Positions 33,516-42,180 of a DNA stretch of 64,000 bases are shown one piece after another. The position numbers and the translations under genes are program-made. The DNA is taken from contig CAXSZX010000006.1 in NCBI GenBank assembly GCA_964242115.1, positions 1-64,000 of the forward strand, in the 5' to 3' direction. The stretch is from BOG-908 sp964242115 (GTDB lineage: Bacteria; Pseudomonadota; Alphaproteobacteria; Acetobacterales; Acetobacteraceae). The notes beneath the pieces are model-generated. The model saw nothing but the letters and a program-made list of their open reading frames with translations, searched no databases and was not told the origin of the DNA. Numbering within the stretch: the first letter of the stretch is position 1; each line of letters starts with the position of its first letter.

Positions 33516-34065
33516 GCCACCTAAACCGGACCCAAGCCTCTGCCGGCTGTGAAACCGCGTGCGCCACCAACACCCCAATCCCAAGCGACCCGGCAAGAAC
33601 AACAGGATAAAGCAGGTATCCAACCCGATCCGGCAACCTTGCTGCGTGAAACAGGTCGAGCGCCGTGAACACCACGAACATGTGCGTCAGATACACCTCG
33701 TAGCTCAGCCTTCCGAACGCGCGCAGCCAGCCGAGCCCCGCAAGACGCAGCCGAGGCGATCCGTCGAGCCCCACCAGCAGCAACGCGCTGCCGGCCGTCA
33801 GCACCAGCATCGTCGATTCGCCCAAATGCGGCCAAACGAGGTTCTCGGCCAGGATAACGCAAAGCCAGCACACAACGCCGATGGTCATAAGACCGAGTTG
33901 CCAGGGTCGGCCGGGCTGCCATCGCCGCGATGCGATGGCTGCGAGGCCGCCCGTCGCAATCGCCGCCATCCCGGGAAGATATGCTTTCTCCAGTAACAAC
34001 TCGTTGTCGTGAATGGCGCCGCGTAACGCGTCTATGCCTTGGTTGCGCTGCCCGGTTGCTGTCAT
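33490..34065 (-). pseudogene. Truncated acyltransferase 3 gene (C-terminal half)
   Basis: The 191-codon frame contains only the C-terminal half of an acyltransferase 3 protein: segments NELLLEKAYLPGM, LGLMTIGVVCWLCVIL, STMLVLTAGSALLLVGL, and the family-typical FGRLSYEVYLTHMFVV. The N-terminal DGLRG region and first membrane segments are missing; an intact relative has about 350-420 residues. HE22 lies just beyond the 5' break and HE21 provides the last residues (RQAVLF) and stop. Probably a decayed gene bounded by two repeats. A short functional variant is less likely. Confidence 0.75.
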
Positions 34066-34067
34066 CT

Positions 34068-34268
34068 GAAGCAAGAAAGAGCCAAGCAAGGAAAGCAAGG
34101 CCTGCTTTTTTGAAAAAAAGCAGCAAAAGACTTTTCGTCCCGCTGTCGCGGCGATTTCTGCCAAGTGCGCCCGAGAGACAAGAGTTTTCCTCGCGTTTCA
34201 GCTGTCCGCGACAGCGCTCGCAAAAGCTTTTTGCTTCTTTTCTCGAAAAAGAAGGCCTTGCTTGCCTT
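34068..34268. repeat. HE22, chimeric repeat with two right halves
   Basis: Left arm is CTGC/GCAG, then a CCGCTGTCGCGGCGATTTCTG core and the start of one right arm (GAGACAAGAGTTTTCC). That breaks off and a second right half follows, TCGCGTTTCAGCTGTCCGCG then GACAGCGCTCGCAAAAGC with a CTTC/GAAG hairpin, like HE9. At 201 bp it is the longest copy, and it looks like a join of two elements. Confidence 0.93.
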
Positions 34269-35685
34269 ACGCTTCCGCCTTCCGCTTCAGCGCATCCCGC
34301 ACCGTCTCCGGCGCCACCCGCATACCCCGCCCGGTCACCGCGTAGACCCAAACAAAGCTCCCAACCCCCACGACCAGGTTGGCGACGCAGATCCCCAGGA
34401 ACACGCCCCGCGCGCCCAGCAGCATCCCGCCCAGCCACGCCACCGGTACGTTCACCACCAGCGTGCGCGCCACTGATACCGCCACCGCCGATAACGGCCG
34501 GTTCAGCCCGTTGAAAGCCGCGTTGGCGATGGCGATCATCCCCGCCGGCCCGTAGCTGATGGGCACCAGCGCCAGGTAGGTGGTGGCGGCCAGCATCACC
34601 CCTGCGTCGTTGGTGAACCGGCTGGCGATCCAGAGCCGCCCCACGTACAGCCCGGCCGCCAGCACTGCGCCGAAGGCCGCGCAGAACCAAGCCGTCACCC
34701 GCATCGCCTCGCGCACGCGGCCGATGCGTCCGGCGCCGGCGCACTGGCCGGCAAACGGGTTCATCACCGCCGACAGCGCGAAGAACGGCACCATCGCCAG
34801 CGCCTCCACTCGCGTGCCCAGGCCGAAGCCGGCCACCGCCTGGTGCCCGTAAGGTGCCAGCAGCCAGGTGATGATGCCGGCCGCCACCGGGATGACCGTG
34901 TTGGTGGCCGCCGCCGGCAGCCCCACGCGCAGGATCCGGCGCGAGGAGACCAGGAACTCCGCCAGGCGCAGGTGCTCGAAGGAGAGCAGGTGCAGCGTGC
35001 GCAGGCGCCAGACGGTGGCGGCCAGCAGCGGCACCCAGGCGACCAGGCTGGCCACCGGCGCCCCGTTCAGGCCCAGCCCGCGGTGGCCGAACGCGCCCAG
35101 GATCAGCACCGGTGCGGCCGCCAGGTTCAGCACCGAGGAGGCAACCAACGCGGTGCCCTGGAAGTTCGCGTAGCCAGCAGCACGCGCGGCCGACAGCCCT
35201 ACCTGGGCCACCAGGATCAGCACCGCGCTGGGGAACCACACACGCAGGTAGCCGGCGATGGCAGGTGCCAGGTCCGGCCCGGCGCCCAGCAGGCGCGCCA
35301 GGAAATGCGCCCACACCATGCCGGCGGCAGCGCACGCGGCACCCACCAGCGCGGTCAGGATCAGCGAGTCCGCCACCAGGCGCGGCACCCCGGTCTCGCG
35401 GGCGCCCAGCGCACGCGCGATCACCGACGACGTGCCGGCGCCCAGCCCGATCGAGACGCTGAACACCACCATGGTCACCGGAAAGGCGAAGCTGATCTCG
35501 GCCAAGGCGTCGCCGCCGAGCTGGCCTACGAACCAGGCCTCCGCCAGGCGGTAGCCGAGCAGGGCCAGGATGCCCCAGGCGACCGGCACGGTCAGCTGCA
35601 GCAGCCGGCCGCCGACCGGGCCCTCGGTCATCGGCTTGGGCGGGGCGGCTGGTGGTCTGGTCGGGCGCGGCACGTGGGGAGACAT
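34267..35685 (-). CDS. MATE family multidrug efflux transporter
   Basis: A 472-residue transporter with 12 predicted membrane segments in two homologous halves. Cation-coupled export of drugs or metabolites is expected. Typical parts are AWFVGQLGGDALAEISFAFP, GTSSVIARALGARE and NPFAGQCAGAGRIGRVREAM. The ATG at 35685 starts a Pro-rich cytoplasmic N-terminus (PRPTRPPAAPPKP). Its TAA lies at the HE22 boundary. The substrate cannot be predicted, and no regulator is adjacent. Confidence 0.93.
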   Translation of the reverse strand: MSPHVPRPTRPPAAPPKPMTEGPVGGRLLQLTVPVAWGILALLGYRLAEAWFVGQLGGDALAEISFAFPVTMVVFSVSIGLGAGTSSVIARALGARETGVPRLVADSLILTALVGAACAAAGMVWAHFLARLLGAGPDLAPAIAGYLRVWFPSAVLILVAQVGLSAARAAGYANFQGTALVASSVLNLAAAPVLILGAFGHRGLGLNGAPVASLVAWVPLLAATVWRLRTLHLLSFEHLRLAEFLVSSRRILRVGLPAAATNTVIPVAAGIITWLLAPYGHQAVAGFGLGTRVEALAMVPFFALSAVMNPFAGQCAGAGRIGRVREAMRVTAWFCAAFGAVLAAGLYVGRLWIASRFTNDAGVMLAATTYLALVPISYGPAGMIAIANAAFNGLNRPLSAVAVSVARTLVVNVPVAWLGGMLLGARGVFLGICVANLVVGVGSFVWVYAVTGRGMRVAPETVRDALKRKAEA

Positions 35686-35723
35686 ACGCGGCTAGGTGGG
35701 GCGGCGATAGCGCGTCGCGTAGC

Positions 35724-35862
35724 GAGCAAGAAAGGCCTTCTTTTCTGAAGAAAAAAAGCAAAAGACTTTTATCCCTGCTGTCGCGATGGTTCTGCAGCGC
35801 GCCCCCAAGGGAACAAAAGTTTTTTGGTTCTTTTTTTCAAAAAAGAACTGCTTGCCTTGCCT
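35724..35862. repeat. HE23, full hairpin-armed repeat between divergent genes
   Basis: Left arm is CTTC/GAAG with a changed second half (TGAAGAAAAAAAGC) and right arm GGTTC/GAACC. The core is CTGCTGTCGCGATGGTTCTGC then AGCGCGCCCCC. Confidence 0.94.
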
Positions 35863-35891
35863 TTGCCTGGTCAAGACAAAGGCGTCCTCCC

Positions 35892-36683
35892 ATGCACGCC
35901 CTCCTCGCCCACGCCTACCATCTCGCCCTGCACGCGCTGACGTCGCAGCTCTGGCGCCCGCCGGCCGCTTCTCTGGCCGTGGCGCTGGCCTTGCGTCTGC
36001 TGGGGCTCGCGCGGTCGGCGCGCGGCGCGGCGCTGGCTTGCCTGGGCGCGGTGCTGGCCGGGTGGCTGTTGCTGAACCCGCAATGGAGCGGCCTGCACCC
36101 GCCGCCGCTGGCGCGTCTGCCCGGCCTGGCGGTCATCCTGCTGGTCCAGGCAGCTATAGGGAGCGGCCGGCGTCCGCGCCTGGACTGGCTGATCGGCCTG
36201 TTCTGCGCCGGCGCGGGCGCGTGGTGGCTGCGCGGCGCGCCGGTGGCCGGGTCGGCCATCCTTTACTGCGTTCCGGTGTTTCTGGGCTTGGCCGCTTGCC
36301 TGCCTGCGTCACGTTGGCTTGCCGGCAACGATGCCGGCGGGGGCGGTATCGCGGCATCTGCCGCCTTGGCCGGCTCGCTGATGGTGGCGGGGGCGGCCGC
36401 GCACTGGGCACGCGCGGCCGTCGTTCCTGGGCTGGCAGGCCTGGTGCTGTTCGGGTTGCGGCCGGCCGCGCCGCAGGTCGCCGCAGCGCTGGTGATGACG
36501 GCCGCCTCGGCGGTCGTCGCGTCGGACCGCGGCCGGCTGGTGCCGGTGGACGTAGCGTGCGCGGCGCCGTTTCTGGCGTGGGCGATGGTGCCGCGGGTCT
36601 TCCGCTCCCGGTCTCGCCTGGGCTGGGCGATGGCGGCAGGCGCGTGTGTATGGCTGAGCTGGGCGGCGAGGGTGATCGGGTAG
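35892..36683 (+). CDS. Multi-pass membrane protein of unknown function
   Basis: About 263 residues from ATG 35892, very rich in Ala, Leu and Gly, with roughly eight hydrophobic segments (for example AASLAVALALRLLGLARS, ALACLGAVLAGWLLL, RLPGLAVILLVQAA, AILYCVPVFLGLAACL, WAMAAGACVWLSWAARVIG). No family signature was recognised; the layout is reminiscent of small tripartite-type transporter subunits but this is weak. Codon use fits the neighbours. It is a single gene between HE23 and HE24. Confidence 0.65.
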   Translation: MHALLAHAYHLALHALTSQLWRPPAASLAVALALRLLGLARSARGAALACLGAVLAGWLLLNPQWSGLHPPPLARLPGLAVILLVQAAIGSGRRPRLDWLIGLFCAGAGAWWLRGAPVAGSAILYCVPVFLGLAACLPASRWLAGNDAGGGGIAASAALAGSLMVAGAAAHWARAAVVPGLAGLVLFGLRPAAPQVAAALVMTAASAVVASDRGRLVPVDVACAAPFLAWAMVPRVFRSRSRLGWAMAAGACVWLSWAARVIG

Positions 36684-36710
36684 AACGCAAGGACGCCCCG
36701 CCGACGTCGA

Positions 36711-36845
36711 AGAAGCAAGGCCTTCTTTTTCGCGAAGAAGCAGCAAAAAGCTTTTGTCACTGATGTCGCGGACTCTCCCGCAGCGTACGTCCCGAGAAGC
36801 AAAAGTTTTTTGACACTTTTTTCAACGAAGAACTGCCTTGCCTTG
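36711..36845. repeat. HE24, partly eroded repeat
   Basis: The left arm mixes CTTC and CAGC ends (GGCCTTC-T5-CGCGAAGAAGCAGC) and the right arm is degraded (TTTTTTGACACTTTTTTCAAC). The core is GATGTCGCGGACTCTCCCGC. Confidence 0.88.
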
Positions 36846-37172
36846 CACCCGTCTATGTTTCAGTGGCTGACATAAGCCGAGACTCTACTGATGAGGACAC
36901 GCGCCTCATCCGACAGCCGACGCTGTGCGATGCCGCGCCGAACGTTGCGAAAATCAGGACTGCGACCGGACGAGGGTTCAACTTGGCGTCCCGGAAAGTT
37001 GCGCTGAGCCGTCCGGCTGTCAGGCAGTGTGACGTTGTCCGGTCGGTCACTCACCGGGCCTGCTGGTCAGAGTAATTGTGAACCATTACGAGGTTGAAGT
37101 TGTCTTCGTGAACAGAAACCAGGAGTGCCCGACGTCGGTCGCCTTGGAAAACGGGCGGGCGCTCCGTTGCCC
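36846..37172. other. 327-bp stretch, nothing recognised
   Basis: Between HE24 and the 3' end of the small lipoprotein gene. Short frames on both strands (for example 36853-37050 minus) have no recognisable sequence and start without ribosome binding sites. Confidence 0.45.
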
Positions 37173-37640
37173 CTACGACGTGGGGATGCTGCACACGTTG
37201 GTCCGATGCAGGTCCGTCGGCGCCCCAGTCTGCCCGCCCGTGCGTTCCGCCAGGAAGAACGTGGTGAACCCGTCCGACGCCAGCGCCTCGAGGTGCCGTC
37301 CCGACGGGTCGCCCATCGTCGCCCCGTCGTCGAGGACGTGCGTCTCGCTATGCCCGTCGGCTGCGCGGATGGTGATGCGGCCGCACAGCGCGTATTCGTA
37401 AGTGTCGGCGGCGGGCACGGTTACCGCCACGTCGCCGAAGGGGTGGGTGGCGCTCAGCTCGAAATGCGCCACGAGCTGGCCGTTGATGAACACGGTGGTG
37501 GCCTCGGCCACCTCGGCGGGGTCCGTCTCGTCGCTGATGTGAAAGCTGACGGTGGCGGCCGTGGCGGCGGCGTCCGGTGGCGCGGCCACGCAGGCGAGCA
37601 GGCCGGACGCAAGGACGAGAAATGGGACCCGCAGACGCAT
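37173..37640 (-). CDS. Putative secreted lipoprotein, unknown function
   Basis: A 155-residue protein with a signal peptide ending in a lipobox-like LASGLLAC, so Cys17 may be lipidated. The mature part looks like an all-beta domain (TVSFHISDETDPAEV, TTVFINGQLVAHFEL, TYEYALCGRITI). No family was recognised. It is transcribed divergently from prmC, with 17 bp between the two starts. Two further cysteines (in YALCGR and TNVCSIP) could form a disulfide. Confidence 0.65.
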   Translation of the reverse strand: MRLRVPFLVLASGLLACVAAPPDAAATAATVSFHISDETDPAEVAEATTVFINGQLVAHFELSATHPFGDVAVTVPAADTYEYALCGRITIRAADGHSETHVLDDGATMGDPSGRHLEALASDGFTTFFLAERTGGQTGAPTDLHRTNVCSIPTS

Positions 37641-37657
37641 CGACGCCTCATAGTGCT

Positions 37658-38578
37658 ATGCAGCACGAGGACCATATAGGAACCCGAACGTCCGTGTCAG
37701 TGCGCCTGACCGACGCGCTCGCGCATGCCCAGCGCCGCCTTGCCCAGGCTGGCGTGGCCGAGCCCAGGCGCGAGGCGCGGCTGCTGGCGGCTCACCTCCT
37801 GGGCGTCTCGCCGGCAACCCTGCTGGGACCGGACACGGAGCTCGACGCGGCCGCGTTCGAGGCCCTGGTCTCTCGCCGCGCTATGCGCGAGCCGCTGGCC
37901 TTCATCACCGGCAAGCAGGGGTTCTGGACGCTGACGCTGGACGTCTCGCCGGACACCCTGATCCCGAGGGCCGACTCCGAAACCCTGATCGAAGCGGTGC
38001 TGGCCGCACTGCCTGACCGCCGCCAGGTCCGGCGCGTGCTGGACCTGGGTACCGGCACCGGCTGCCTGCTGCTGGCTGCCTTGTCCGAGTATCCGGACGC
38101 GTTCGGCGTCGGTGTGGACCTCTCGCCCGCCGCATCCGGCCTGGCCCGCCGCAACGCTGCCGCTGCCGGCCTGTCGTCCCGCGCCGCCTTCCTGGCCGGC
38201 GACTGGGCCGCCGCGCTGGTCGCCAGCTTCGACCTGATCCTGGCCAACCCGCCCTACATCGAGAGCCCGGCCATCACCGGCCTGATGCCCGAGGTCGGCT
38301 GCCACGAGCCCCGCCGCGCGCTGGATGGCGGGCCTGACGGCCTGCAGGCCTACGCCGCCCTGATGCCCGGGTTGGCAAGGTGCCTGGCGCCCGGCGGCGG
38401 TGTCGGCGTGCTGGAACTCGGCGCCGGGCAGGAGCAGGCGGTCGCCGGCCTTGCAGCGCAGGCCGGCCTGTCCCACGTCGCTACCAGGCCGGATCTGGCC
38501 GGCATTGCACGCGCCCTGGTTGTGCGGCAGTCGCCAGCTTGGAAAAAACCGTTTGGCATCGGCGCCTTTGCCAGCTAG
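37658..38578 (+). CDS. prmC: Release factor glutamine N5-methyltransferase
   Basis: Methylates the Gln of the GGQ loop in RF1 and RF2. About 306 residues from ATG 37658: N-terminal helical domain, then LAFITGKQGFWTLTL, SAM-binding VLDLGTGTGCLLLAAL and the catalytic NPPY in LILANPPYIESP. Starts at GTG 37694 or 37700 are possible. It is followed after 226 bp by the DUF4167 gene, a pairing common in alphaproteobacteria. Its substrate gene prfA is 26 kb away. Confidence 0.93.
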   Translation: MQHEDHIGTRTSVSVRLTDALAHAQRRLAQAGVAEPRREARLLAAHLLGVSPATLLGPDTELDAAAFEALVSRRAMREPLAFITGKQGFWTLTLDVSPDTLIPRADSETLIEAVLAALPDRRQVRRVLDLGTGTGCLLLAALSEYPDAFGVGVDLSPAASGLARRNAAAAGLSSRAAFLAGDWAAALVASFDLILANPPYIESPAITGLMPEVGCHEPRRALDGGPDGLQAYAALMPGLARCLAPGGGVGVLELGAGQEQAVAGLAAQAGLSHVATRPDLAGIARALVVRQSPAWKKPFGIGAFAS

Positions 38579-38804
38579 GGTCCGGCCACGCACGGGATGC
38601 GGGTCCGACACGGCAGGATTGCCAGGGGTCAGGGCACGCTGCGGATCGTTCGTCGGGGTTCGTGAGCCGGGGACGGCCGACGACCTTCAGCGCCCGCAGC
38701 CAAATGGCAATGGCGATCGCCTCGAACCAGACGCTTTCGCCGGCCAGGGGGCCGGCGTGCGGATGGGCCGGACCGCCTCGAACAGGGAAGCTTATTGTAA
38801 TCGG

Positions 38805-39380
38805 ATGAACATGAAACGCATGCGCGGACGCACCCACCGTAACGGCGGCGGCGGCGGTGGTGGCGGGGGCGGCGGCAGCCCGCGGCAATACGGCGGCAAC
38901 GTGCCGCTCAACAGGAACCACGTGTTCGACAGCTCCGGCCCGGACCTGCGGATCCGCGGCACGGCGCAGCAACTCTTCGAGAAATACCTGCAGCTTGGCC
39001 GCGACGCGACCGGCTCGGGCGACCGGGTGATGGCCGAAAGCTACTTCCAGTACGCGGAACACTACTTTCGCATCGTCAACGCCATCAATCAGGCGGCCCA
39101 GCAGAACGCGCCGAACGGCGCCAACGCCCAGGCGCATGGCGGCCAGAACGGCCACTACCAGGGCCAGGCCCCGCAGCAGCAACATGGCGGCAACGGGCAG
39201 GGCCAGAACGGCCAGCCGCAACATGCTCAGGCGCAGGGTGGCCAATACAACGGACACCAGCGGCGCGAGCGCGAGGTGACCGAAGAGGACGAGGCGCCGG
39301 TGGCGAACGGGCCGATCGCCTACGCCGATCAGCCCGCAACCGATCCGCGCGAGACCTCCGGCGAGGACGTGGCCCGCTAG
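38805..39380 (+). CDS. DUF4167 family RNA-binding-like protein
   Basis: A 191-residue protein of the DUF4167 family. The N-terminus is basic and glycine-rich (MKRMRGR then ten consecutive Gly). The conserved core is VFDSSGPDLRIRGTAQQLFE, then KYLQLGRDATGSGDRVMAES and YFQYAEHYFRIVN. The C-terminal half is low-complexity, rich in Gln, Gly, His and Asn, and probably disordered. ATG 38805. Function is unknown; RNA binding is a guess from the composition. It is four bases from the start of dat, so probably co-transcribed. Confidence 0.9.
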   Translation: MNMKRMRGRTHRNGGGGGGGGGGGSPRQYGGNVPLNRNHVFDSSGPDLRIRGTAQQLFEKYLQLGRDATGSGDRVMAESYFQYAEHYFRIVNAINQAAQQNAPNGANAQAHGGQNGHYQGQAPQQQHGGNGQGQNGQPQHAQAQGGQYNGHQRREREVTEEDEAPVANGPIAYADQPATDPRETSGEDVAR

Positions 39381-39383
39381 CAC

Positions 39384-40289
39384 GTGAGCCGCATCGCCTA
39401 CGTCAACGGCCGCTACCTTCCGCACGCGCAGGCCGCGGTCCACGTCGAGGACCGCGGCTACCAGTTCGCCGACGGCATCTACGAGGTGGTCTACCTCGCC
39501 TGCGGCCGGCTGATCGACCGCGACCTGCACCTCGACCGCATGGACCGCAGCCTGCGCGAGATGGGCATCCGCCCGCCCATCGGCCGCGCGGCGATGCTGG
39601 CGGTGGTGGACGAGCTGGTGGTCCGTAACCGGCGCCGCTCCGGCCTGGTATACATCCAGGTTACCCGCGGGGTGGCCCGGCGCGAGCACGCTTTTCCGCC
39701 GCCGCAGACCCGGCCTTCTCTGGTGGTCACCCTGCGCCGCGCGCCGGACCCGCCCACCGACATCGACCGCTGGACCGCGACTGCCATCACCACGCCGGAC
39801 CAGCGCTGGGCACGCTGCGATATCAAGTCGGTGGCCCTGCTGCCCAACGTGCTGGCCCGCCAGGAAGCCCGCCTGCGCGGCGCCACCGAGGCCATCCTGG
39901 TGGACGCGCACGGCCAGGTCACCGAGGGCGCGTCGACCTCCGTGTGGATCGTGCACGCGGACGGCCGCCTGCTGACCCGGCCGCTGAGCCACGCCATCCT
40001 GCCGGGTTGCACGCGGGCCGCGCTGATGGCCGAGCTTGCGCAGGCCGGTATCGCGTTCGCGGAATGTGCGTTCTCGGCCGACGAGTTGCGGCAGGCGCGT
40101 GAGGTGTTTCTCACGTCGGCCAGCAGCTTCGTGCGACCGGTGGTGACGGTTGATGGCGCGCAGGTCGGCGGCGGCACGCCGGGTGCGGTGGCGCGCAGGT
40201 TGTTCGCCATGATGGCGGAGCAAAGGAAGGCCTTCTTTTTTGAAAAAAAGAAGCAAAAAACTTTTGCGCCGGCTGTCGCGGAAAGCTGA
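39384..40289 (+). CDS. dat: D-amino-acid aminotransferase (class IV)
   Basis: PLP-dependent class IV transaminase, probably D-alanine aminotransferase supplying D-amino acids for the wall. Seen are YVNGRYLPHAQAAVHVEDRG, YQFADGIYEVV, the catalytic Lys in WARCDIKSVALLPNVLA, and VTEGASTSVW. GTG start at 39384. The protein (301 residues) runs about 20 codons into HE25, ending KAFFFEKKKQKTFAPAVAES, so its normal C-terminus at about residue 280 is extended by repeat sequence. Followed by hfq-hflX, a usual alphaproteobacterial order. Confidence 0.93.
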   Translation: MSRIAYVNGRYLPHAQAAVHVEDRGYQFADGIYEVVYLACGRLIDRDLHLDRMDRSLREMGIRPPIGRAAMLAVVDELVVRNRRRSGLVYIQVTRGVARREHAFPPPQTRPSLVVTLRRAPDPPTDIDRWTATAITTPDQRWARCDIKSVALLPNVLARQEARLRGATEAILVDAHGQVTEGASTSVWIVHADGRLLTRPLSHAILPGCTRAALMAELAQAGIAFAECAFSADELRQAREVFLTSASSFVRPVVTVDGAQVGGGTPGAVARRLFAMMAEQRKAFFFEKKKQKTFAPAVAES

Positions 40290-40371
40290 ACGACACGCGT
40301 CCACACGACACCACCAGGCAGCAAAAGTTTTTTGGTTCTTTTTTTCAAAAAAGAATTGCTTACCTTCTTTT
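40221..40371. repeat. HE25, full repeat overlapping the dat 3' end
   Basis: Left arm is CTTC/GAAG and right arm GGTTC/GAATTGC. The core is GGCTGTCGCGGAAAGCTGAAC followed by GACACGCG, of the HE10 type. The first 69 bp are read as the dat C-terminus. Confidence 0.95.
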
Positions 40372-40478
40372 CTCCGGCACGTCGTTTGCAAAGCGTAGCG
40401 GGCCAGCCACACCAGGCCAGGCACGCGATACGGCTCGCACCAACGCAGGGCCGCGCGAAATAAGAAGGGTTCAACCTC

Positions 40479-40850
40479 GTGGCGAAAGACAACTCGCAGA
40501 ACGTGCAGGACGTGTTCCTGAATCACGTCCGCAAAGCCAAAACTCCGGTCACCGTGTTCCTCATCAACGGCGTCAAGCTCCAGGGCATCATCACCTGGTT
40601 CGACAATTTCTCCGTCCTTCTCCGGCGCGACGGGCATACCCAACTGGTCTACAAGCACGCCATCAGCACGGTGATGCCGGGCGCGCCGATCCAGCTGTTC
40701 GATGCCGTCAAAGAAGGCGCATCCGCGTTCGGCGGTAAAGAAGGCGCCTCCGCGTTCGGCGGCAAAGAAGGCGCGTCCGCGTTCAGCGGCAAAGAAGGCG
40801 CGTCCGCGCCGGGCGAAAAGGAGAGCCTAACTGCCGACAGCGACATCTGA
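40479..40850 (+). CDS. hfq: RNA chaperone Hfq with repeat-bearing tail
   Basis: Hexameric Sm-like RNA chaperone for sRNA-mRNA pairing. The Sm core (about residues 1-78) is canonical: NVQDVFLNHVRKAKTPVTVF, LINGVKLQGIITWFDNFSVL, YKHAISTV. GTG start. The 123-residue protein has an unusual C-terminal tail of four tandem 9-residue units KEGASAFGG (variants FSG and PGE), encoded by four 27-bp repeats at 40710-40817. Alphaproteobacterial Hfq is usually about 80-90 residues. Followed by hflX. Confidence 0.96.
   Translation: MAKDNSQNVQDVFLNHVRKAKTPVTVFLINGVKLQGIITWFDNFSVLLRRDGHTQLVYKHAISTVMPGAPIQLFDAVKEGASAFGGKEGASAFGGKEGASAFSGKEGASAPGEKESLTADSDI
40710..40817 (+). repeat. Four tandem 27-bp repeats inside hfq
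   Basis: Each unit starts AAAGAAGGCGC and encodes KEGASAFGG or a close variant; units 1-3 differ at only a few positions and unit 4 ends GCGCCGGGCGAA. The near-identity suggests recent slippage expansion and a likely strain-variable copy number. Confidence 0.95.
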
Positions 40851-40887
40851 CGACGGCCGCAAGGACGCCGCTCCCCGCCCGGAGCGG

Positions 40888-42180
40888 TTGCACGACGCGC
40901 GGCCGGCGCCCACCCGCGCGGCTGTCATCCTGCCGTGGGAGCGTCCGAGCCCTTTCGAGCGCAACGGCGTGGACCACTCCCGCGCGGCCGAGGCCCGCTT
41001 GGCCGAGGCGGTGGGGCTCGCCGCCTCGATCGGGCTGGTGGTGGTCCACAGCACCATCCTGCCGTTGCGCGGGCGCAAGCCGGCGACGCTGCTCGGCTCC
41101 GGCCAGGTGGAGGCCGAGCGCGCGCACCTCGCAGACGCCGGCGTGACCGTCGCCATCGTGGACGCCTCGCTGTCCCCGGTGCAGCAGCGCAACCTCGAGC
41201 GCGGCTGGGGCTGCAAGGTGATCGACCGCACCGGCCTGATCCTCGACATCTTCGGCGAGCGCGCGGTCACCAGCGAGGGCGCCCTACAGGTGGAGCTGGC
41301 GCATCTGGACTACCAGCGCTCCCGCCTGGTGCGGTCCTGGACCCACTTGGAGCGGCAGCGCGGCGGTTTCGGCTTCCTCGGCGGCCCCGGCGAGACGCAG
41401 ATCGAGGCCGACCGAAGGCTGATCACCGACCGCATCGTGCGCCTCAAGCGCGAGCTGGAGCAGGTGCGCCGCACCCGCGGCCTGCACCGGCATGCCCGCA
41501 AGCGCGTGCCGTTCCCGGTGGTGGCCCTCGTGGGCTACACCAACGCCGGCAAGTCCACCCTGTTCAACGCGCTGACCGGTGCCGACGTGCACGCGCAGGA
41601 CCAGCTGTTCGCAACACTCGACCCCACCATGCGCGGCCTGGTGTTGCCCAGCGGGCGACGGGTGATCCTGTCGGACACCGTGGGCTTCATCAGCGAGCTG
41701 CCCACCGAGCTGGTCGCCGCGTTCCGCGCCACGCTGGAGGAGGTGGCCGAAGCCGACGTGATCCTGCACGTGCGCGACGCCGCCCACCCCGACAGCGCGG
41801 CCCAGCGCGCCGACGTGCTGGCGGTGCTGGACGGCATGGCGCAGGAGGGCACGCTGGACGAGGATTTCACCACCCGCACGATCGAGGTGCTCAACAAGGC
41901 GGACCTGCTGGGCGGCGCGGACACTGTGGAGGCCAGGGCGGGCAGCGTCGCCGTCTCGGCGATCACCGGCGAGGGGCTGGAGGCGTTGCGCGCGACGCTG
42001 GACGAGCGGATTGCCGCGGGCATGGAGCAGGCCGACTACGACATCGAGCACGCGGACGGCGCGCGGCTTGCGTGGCTATACGCGCATGGCGAGGTGATCG
42101 GGCGGCAGGACGACGAGCAGGTGGCGCATGTGAGGGTGAGGCTGATGCCTGCTGATCGGGCGCGGTTTGAAAGGGTCTGA
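40888..42180 (+). CDS. hflX: Ribosome-associated GTPase HflX
   Basis: GTPase that binds and splits stalled ribosomes. The protein has 430 residues. N-terminal HflX domain has ATLLGSGQVEAERAHL and RTGLILDIFGERAVTSEG; the linker has GFGFLGGPGETQIEADRRLI. G-motifs: G1 GYTNAGKST, G3 DTVG, G4 NKAD. The TTG at 40888 has GGAGCG upstream. It follows hfq by 37 bp (operon). HE26 begins directly after the stop. Confidence 0.96.
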   Translation: MHDARPAPTRAAVILPWERPSPFERNGVDHSRAAEARLAEAVGLAASIGLVVVHSTILPLRGRKPATLLGSGQVEAERAHLADAGVTVAIVDASLSPVQQRNLERGWGCKVIDRTGLILDIFGERAVTSEGALQVELAHLDYQRSRLVRSWTHLERQRGGFGFLGGPGETQIEADRRLITDRIVRLKRELEQVRRTRGLHRHARKRVPFPVVALVGYTNAGKSTLFNALTGADVHAQDQLFATLDPTMRGLVLPSGRRVILSDTVGFISELPTELVAAFRATLEEVAEADVILHVRDAAHPDSAAQRADVLAVLDGMAQEGTLDEDFTTRTIEVLNKADLLGGADTVEARAGSVAVSAITGEGLEALRATLDERIAAGMEQADYDIEHADGARLAWLYAHGEVIGRQDDEQVAHVRVRLMPADRARFERV

